Below, piece by piece: positions 60,805 through 64,000 of a DNA stretch of 64,000 nt. A model generated the notes under the pieces. That model was given only the letters and a program-made list of their open reading frames with translations. It was not told the DNA's origin and made no database searches. A program made the position numbers and the translations under genes. The stretch's first letter is position 1. Every line of letters begins with the position of its first letter. Origin of the DNA: Acinetobacter lwoffii (lineage in GTDB: Bacteria; Pseudomonadota; Gammaproteobacteria; Pseudomonadales; Moraxellaceae); contig NZ_DCLL01000029.1 in NCBI RefSeq assembly GCF_002321025.1, forward strand, positions 21,734 to 85,733, read 5' to 3'.

Positions 60805-62844
60805 ATGGAATTGGCTAACGATAAAGAACTGGATCAGCTGCTGAATGAACACTTTGCCGGGCGGGTGGTACGTAAGGATCTGACTAAACTGATCAAAGAA
60901 GGGGCCAATGTCCCTGTCTATGTACTCGAATACCTGCTGGGGATGTACTGTGCCTCGGATGACCCCGAGATCATTGAACAGGGACTACGTAACGTAAAGA
61001 CCGTACTGGCTGAGAATTATGTCCGACCGGATGAAGCCGAGAAGGTGAAATCCCTGGTTCGTGAACGTGGCAGTTATAAGGTCATTGATCGGGTGACCGT
61101 AAAGCTGAATGAGCGTAAGGACAAATACGAAGCATCATTTAGTAATCTGGGCATCAAAGATGCCGAAATCTCAGCAGGCATCGTCAAAGAGTATGAAAAA
61201 TTACTTGTTGGTGGTATCTGGGTCATTGCTACGCTCAGTTATTATTTTGAAGAAGGACAGACTAGTTCTCCATTTGGGGTGAGTTTACTCAAGCCGATTC
61301 AAATGCCGAATATGAATATGGATGAACTCTTCAGTGGCAGAGCAGCATTAAGCACTGATCAGTGGCGCGAGAGTTTAATCCGTTCGATCGGTATGGAGCC
61401 GGCTTCCTTAAAAGAGGAGGTGCAATGGCACTTGTTGGCACGCATGATTCCTTTTGTCGAAAACAACTATAACGTCTGTGAGCTGGGGCCACGCGGTACC
61501 GGTAAAAGCCATATTTACAAAGAGTGTTCACCGAATAGTATTTTAGTCTCCGGTGGACAAACGACTGTCGCCAACCTGTTCTATAACATGAGTAGCCGCC
61601 GTATTGGTCTGGTGGGCTTATGGGATGTGGTAGCTTTTGATGAAGTCGCTGGTATTTCCTTTAAGGACAAAGATGGCGTACAGATCATGAAAGACTACAT
61701 GGCCTCAGGATCTTTTGCCCGTGGTCGTGAACAGATGGAAGCCTCTGCTTCGATGGTTTTTGTGGGTAATATTAACCAAAGTGTTGAATCCTTGGTGAAG
61801 ACTAGCCACTTATTGGCTCCTTTTCCTGAAGCAATGATCGATTCAGCATTCTTTGATCGCTTTCATGCCTATATCCCGGGTTGGGAAATTCCAAAAATGC
61901 GTCCGGAATTCTTTACTAACCGTTATGGTCTAATCGTTGATTATCTGGCTGAATTCTTCCGGGAAATGCGTAAGCGTAGTTTTGCGGATGCCATTGAGAA
62001 GTACTTCAAACTCGGTAATAACCTGAATCAGCGCGATGTGATTGCCGTTCGCAAGACGGTTTCTGGATTGATGAAGCTGCTTTACCCACACGGTCAGTTT
62101 AATAAAGAAGATGTACTGCAATGCCTGGAATATGCACTGCAGGTGCGCCGTCGGGTCAAAGAACAGCTGAAGAAAATTGGGGGGATGGAATTCTATGATG
62201 TGCATTTCAGCTATATCGACAATGACACCTTAGAAGAGCATTTTGTCTCGGTAAAAGAGCAGGGTGGAGGTGGACTTATTCCCGAAGGTCCTGCTAAACC
62301 AGGTTTTCTGTATACCATCGGACTCAGTAATAAGGGCATGCCAGGTTTATACCGCTTAGAACTGCAAGTCACTAAAGGTTCAGGAAAATTGGCGACATCT
62401 GGCTTATGGAATTCAAGTAGTGCCAAAGAACAGGTCAAGATTGCTTTTGACTACTTCAAGGCCAATGCATCCCGGATCTCGGGGGGCAGTAAGGTGCTGG
62501 AACATGACTTCCACTTACATGTGGTGGAGTTACAGAATACCGGGCCGCTCAGCCATCTTGCCTTGCCAAGTTTAGTGGCTTTTGCTTCTGGCCTGTTAGG
62601 ACGATCGGTACAAAGTCAGATGGTGGTACTGGGTGATATGAGCTTGGGTGGTTCTGTGACACCGGTGGAGAGTATTGCCGAATGTCTGCAAGTTGCTTTT
62701 GATGCGGGTGCCAAGAAGGTTGCTTTGCCAATGAGTAGTGCGGCAGATATCCCAACGATTCCTGTGGAACTGTTTACCAAGTTCCAGACCAGCTTTTATG
62801 CAGATCCGGTGGATGCGGTGTTTAAAGGGTTAGGGGTGGATTAA
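60805..62844 (+). CDS. brxL: BREX protein BrxL, AAA+ with Lon-like C-terminus
   Basis: A ~679-aa protein. An N-terminal DUF4357/winged-like segment precedes an AAA+ ATPase with Walker A GPRGTGKSH (~227-235) and Walker B-like VAFDEVAGI (~280-288). A Lon-protease-like C-terminal domain follows (LVAFASGLLGRSVQSQMVVL, GDMSLGGSVTPVESI). BrxL forms DNA-translocating barrel-shaped hexamers required for phage restriction but not for methylation. The Lon-like part lacks an obvious catalytic Ser-Lys arrangement, as known for BrxL. ATG 60805 is preferred over the GTG at 60796. It is the last gene of the operon; no clear terminator follows in 62845-62950. Confidence 0.93.
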   Translation: MELANDKELDQLLNEHFAGRVVRKDLTKLIKEGANVPVYVLEYLLGMYCASDDPEIIEQGLRNVKTVLAENYVRPDEAEKVKSLVRERGSYKVIDRVTVKLNERKDKYEASFSNLGIKDAEISAGIVKEYEKLLVGGIWVIATLSYYFEEGQTSSPFGVSLLKPIQMPNMNMDELFSGRAALSTDQWRESLIRSIGMEPASLKEEVQWHLLARMIPFVENNYNVCELGPRGTGKSHIYKECSPNSILVSGGQTTVANLFYNMSSRRIGLVGLWDVVAFDEVAGISFKDKDGVQIMKDYMASGSFARGREQMEASASMVFVGNINQSVESLVKTSHLLAPFPEAMIDSAFFDRFHAYIPGWEIPKMRPEFFTNRYGLIVDYLAEFFREMRKRSFADAIEKYFKLGNNLNQRDVIAVRKTVSGLMKLLYPHGQFNKEDVLQCLEYALQVRRRVKEQLKKIGGMEFYDVHFSYIDNDTLEEHFVSVKEQGGGGLIPEGPAKPGFLYTIGLSNKGMPGLYRLELQVTKGSGKLATSGLWNSSSAKEQVKIAFDYFKANASRISGGSKVLEHDFHLHVVELQNTGPLSHLALPSLVAFASGLLGRSVQSQMVVLGDMSLGGSVTPVESIAECLQVAFDAGAKKVALPMSSAADIPTIPVELFTKFQTSFYADPVDAVFKGLGVD

Positions 62845-62953
62845 TTTCATATCTGTCTGGAAGAGTTACAGTAGATTGTTTTAAATTCAGTTTCTCAAGT
62901 TTAAATACCATGTTGTAAAAGCATAATACTGCCTCTTTTTAAGAGCTAGTATT

Positions 62954-63329
62954 TTAGGGGGGATTACCCTTCATTTTTTCTTGATCAGATATCTGTTGTA
63001 CTTTGACAGGATTTTGTTGATCTAAATATTTTTGATACCAAACACGCAATGTTTCAGGAGTACAACCGATTTTAGGATCAATAGCTGTGATTGCTGCCCA
63101 AGTAGAAGGATAATCTTTTTCAGATTCAATTAGTAATTGAACCGCTCTTTCTCTGATTTCAGGGGTCAATTTTACTTTGCCATTTGTAAGGTAAAAGGGG
63201 TCAATTTTAGAATGCCGTTGACAATGTATCGCCTTTTGAGTTTGAAGCAATGTACTATGATAAGATTAACCCGTTAGGTCAGGTGGCCTAACTTAAATAA
63301 AAAGTCTCCGACAAACCCGGTACGGTTCA
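62954..63329 (-). mobile_element. truncated IS3-family element with partial orfA
   Basis: On the minus strand the element begins at 63329 with the terminal repeat TGAACCGTACCGGGTTTGTC. An orfA frame (to stop at 62954) contains KVKLTPEIRERAVQLLIESE and PSTWAAITAIDPKIGCTPET, the usual OrfA helix-turn-helix. It ends prematurely after SDQEKMKG in foreign sequence. orfB is missing. The IS lies inside the ISNCY-type fragment to its right. Confidence 0.75.
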
Positions 63330-63338
63330 TAATTTGGA

Positions 63339-63839
63339 TCAGTTCACCAAAAAGCAATCCCGGTTGTAACGAGGCTGATACGGGCGCTTCAGGCGCTTGG
63401 ATCGAGGCATCCATAAGTCAGCTGCAATCATCCAAGAACGCAGGGTTTCTACTGAAAGATCGAATCCATGTACGGTGGTGAGCTTTTCATGCGCTAAAGT
63501 GGGTCCGAAACCATGCAGTTGGTCAGAAACAATATTGAGGCACTTGAGTCTGAGTTCTTCAGGAAGTTTGGAATTGCTGATTTGGCCACGACCGGCATGG
63601 GCTAATGCAGCTGGACCTTGGGCTTTGTATTTCTGCAGTAAGCGTCTGATCTGACGTTCTGAAATATGAAGTAGCTGAGCAGCCTGGGATTGAGTTATGC
63701 GTTGATCGCAGATTTCCTGCAAAACCGACAATCGTTTAAGTTCTTTATCCGACATAGACACCAACATATCAAACCGTCCAATAAGGAAATTGCAAAAGTG
63801 CATATTCTAAAAGCGGACATTTCTATTTTGGAGTTACAC
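63339..63839 (-). mobile_element. ISNCY-type element, 5' part only
   Basis: The minus-strand frame from 63803 (with a better start at MSDKELKRLSVLQEICDQRI, ATG near 63755) encodes ~140 aa of a transposase. It has two helix-turn-helix segments (ITQSQAAQLLHISERQIRRL; HGFGPTLAHEKL) and ends RPYQPRYNRDCF, where an extra T shifts the frame. One base later the expected GELIQI reads through until the IS3 end at 63329. The catalytic domain is missing. The IS edge is near 63839 (TGTAACTCCAAAAT on the minus strand). From 63840 to 64000 I see no feature. Confidence 0.7.
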
Positions 63840-64000
63840 ATGATATTTGCCTGATAAGTAATATGTTAAGGATATAGGGCTTTTTATCTACCATGTTCTT
63901 ATCGAATTCAGGTTAATTATCATGTAAATTTTAACTGGAATAAGATACTTAACAACTGAATTACATACGACTATTCACGAATTTCATTGGGGGAAATTTA

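Noticed and set aside
1..64000. XerC/XerD pdif sites bounding modules, as in many Acinetobacter plasmids
   Set aside because: I searched by eye for the TTATGTTAAAT/ATTTAACATAA arm with its partner and found none; a computed scan with mismatches could still reveal some.
1..64000. tRNA genes as integration sites
   Set aside because: No cloverleaf-type sequence with a TTCAAATCC-like arm was seen near the recombinase module or elsewhere.

Overview
This window looks like part of a large, mosaic Acinetobacter plasmid. A replication and partition core sits at 14.3-18.05 kb: parA and parB on the minus strand, a 22-bp iteron array with an AT-rich zone and a DnaA box, and a Rep_3-type initiator. Around the core lie blocks of different base composition, separated by whole and broken insertion sequences. 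The genus is inferred from the low-GC backbone, the Acinetobacter-like insertion sequences and the gene families; no rRNA or tRNA gene is present to confirm it.

Layout. 1-9.6 kb: an alcohol-to-acid oxidation module (iron alcohol dehydrogenase, GAF regulator, aldehyde dehydrogenase) and a minus-strand uptake operon (phosphotransferase-fold kinase, TonB-dependent receptor, PnuC-type permease). Inverted, diverged ends of one IS flank this block. 9.6-14.3 kb: a worn region with small genes (a DUF2158-like protein, a 32-aa membrane peptide, a 62-aa protein, a 57-aa exported protein), an orphan GntR/UTRA regulator and decayed IS4- and IS5-family copies. 14.3-18.05 kb: the plasmid core, with the same perfect palindrome just after parB and just after rep. 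18.1-19.7 kb: an IS66 fragment broken by an IS3-family element.

19.9-33.8 kb: a higher-GC light/oxidative-stress and membrane-lipid block. It holds a DUF2805/TIGR03643 protein, a DUF2256 zinc-ribbon-like protein, a cryptochrome/photolyase-related protein, nudC and a lipocalin. A tight lipid operon follows (desaturase, FAD amine-oxidase-like protein, DUF1365, cyclopropane-synthase family enzyme, DUF1295, second cyclopropane-synthase-like enzyme) and then a histidine kinase. Its likely response regulator lies convergently, downstream of an NTF2-like lipoprotein and a chalcone-isomerase-like protein. An IS1595-family copy with an amber mutation ends the block and cuts off the 5' end of a coiled-coil gene.

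34.7-41.2 kb: four tightly packed genes including two very large tyrosine-recombinase-like proteins (788 and 1050 aa), the probable mobility module of the island to the right. 41.2-46.6 kb: an AT-rich non-coding zone, two convergent C4-antisense-like small RNA candidates, a ParB/DUF262-like protein with a C-terminal HNH domain, and an AAA+DUF4143 ATPase. The ATPase is bracketed by a partial copy of the HNH gene's 3' end and its terminator. A DUF4236 membrane protein follows. 46.7-62.8 kb: a complete type I BREX phage-defence locus in the order brxR-brxA-brxB-brxC-pglX-brxU-pglZ-brxL. The brxU-like type IV restriction gene sits between pglX and pglZ. The centre of pglX and all of brxU are more AT-rich than their neighbours, suggesting exchange of the specificity domain and separate gain of brxU. 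62.9-63.85 kb: nested fragments of IS3- and ISNCY-type elements.

Working together: BREX modifies host DNA (PglX) and blocks unmodified phage DNA, BrxU probably attacks modified phage DNA, and the HNH/DUF262 and ATPase genes may be further defence cargo. All assignments rest on motif reading by eye, without database searches.
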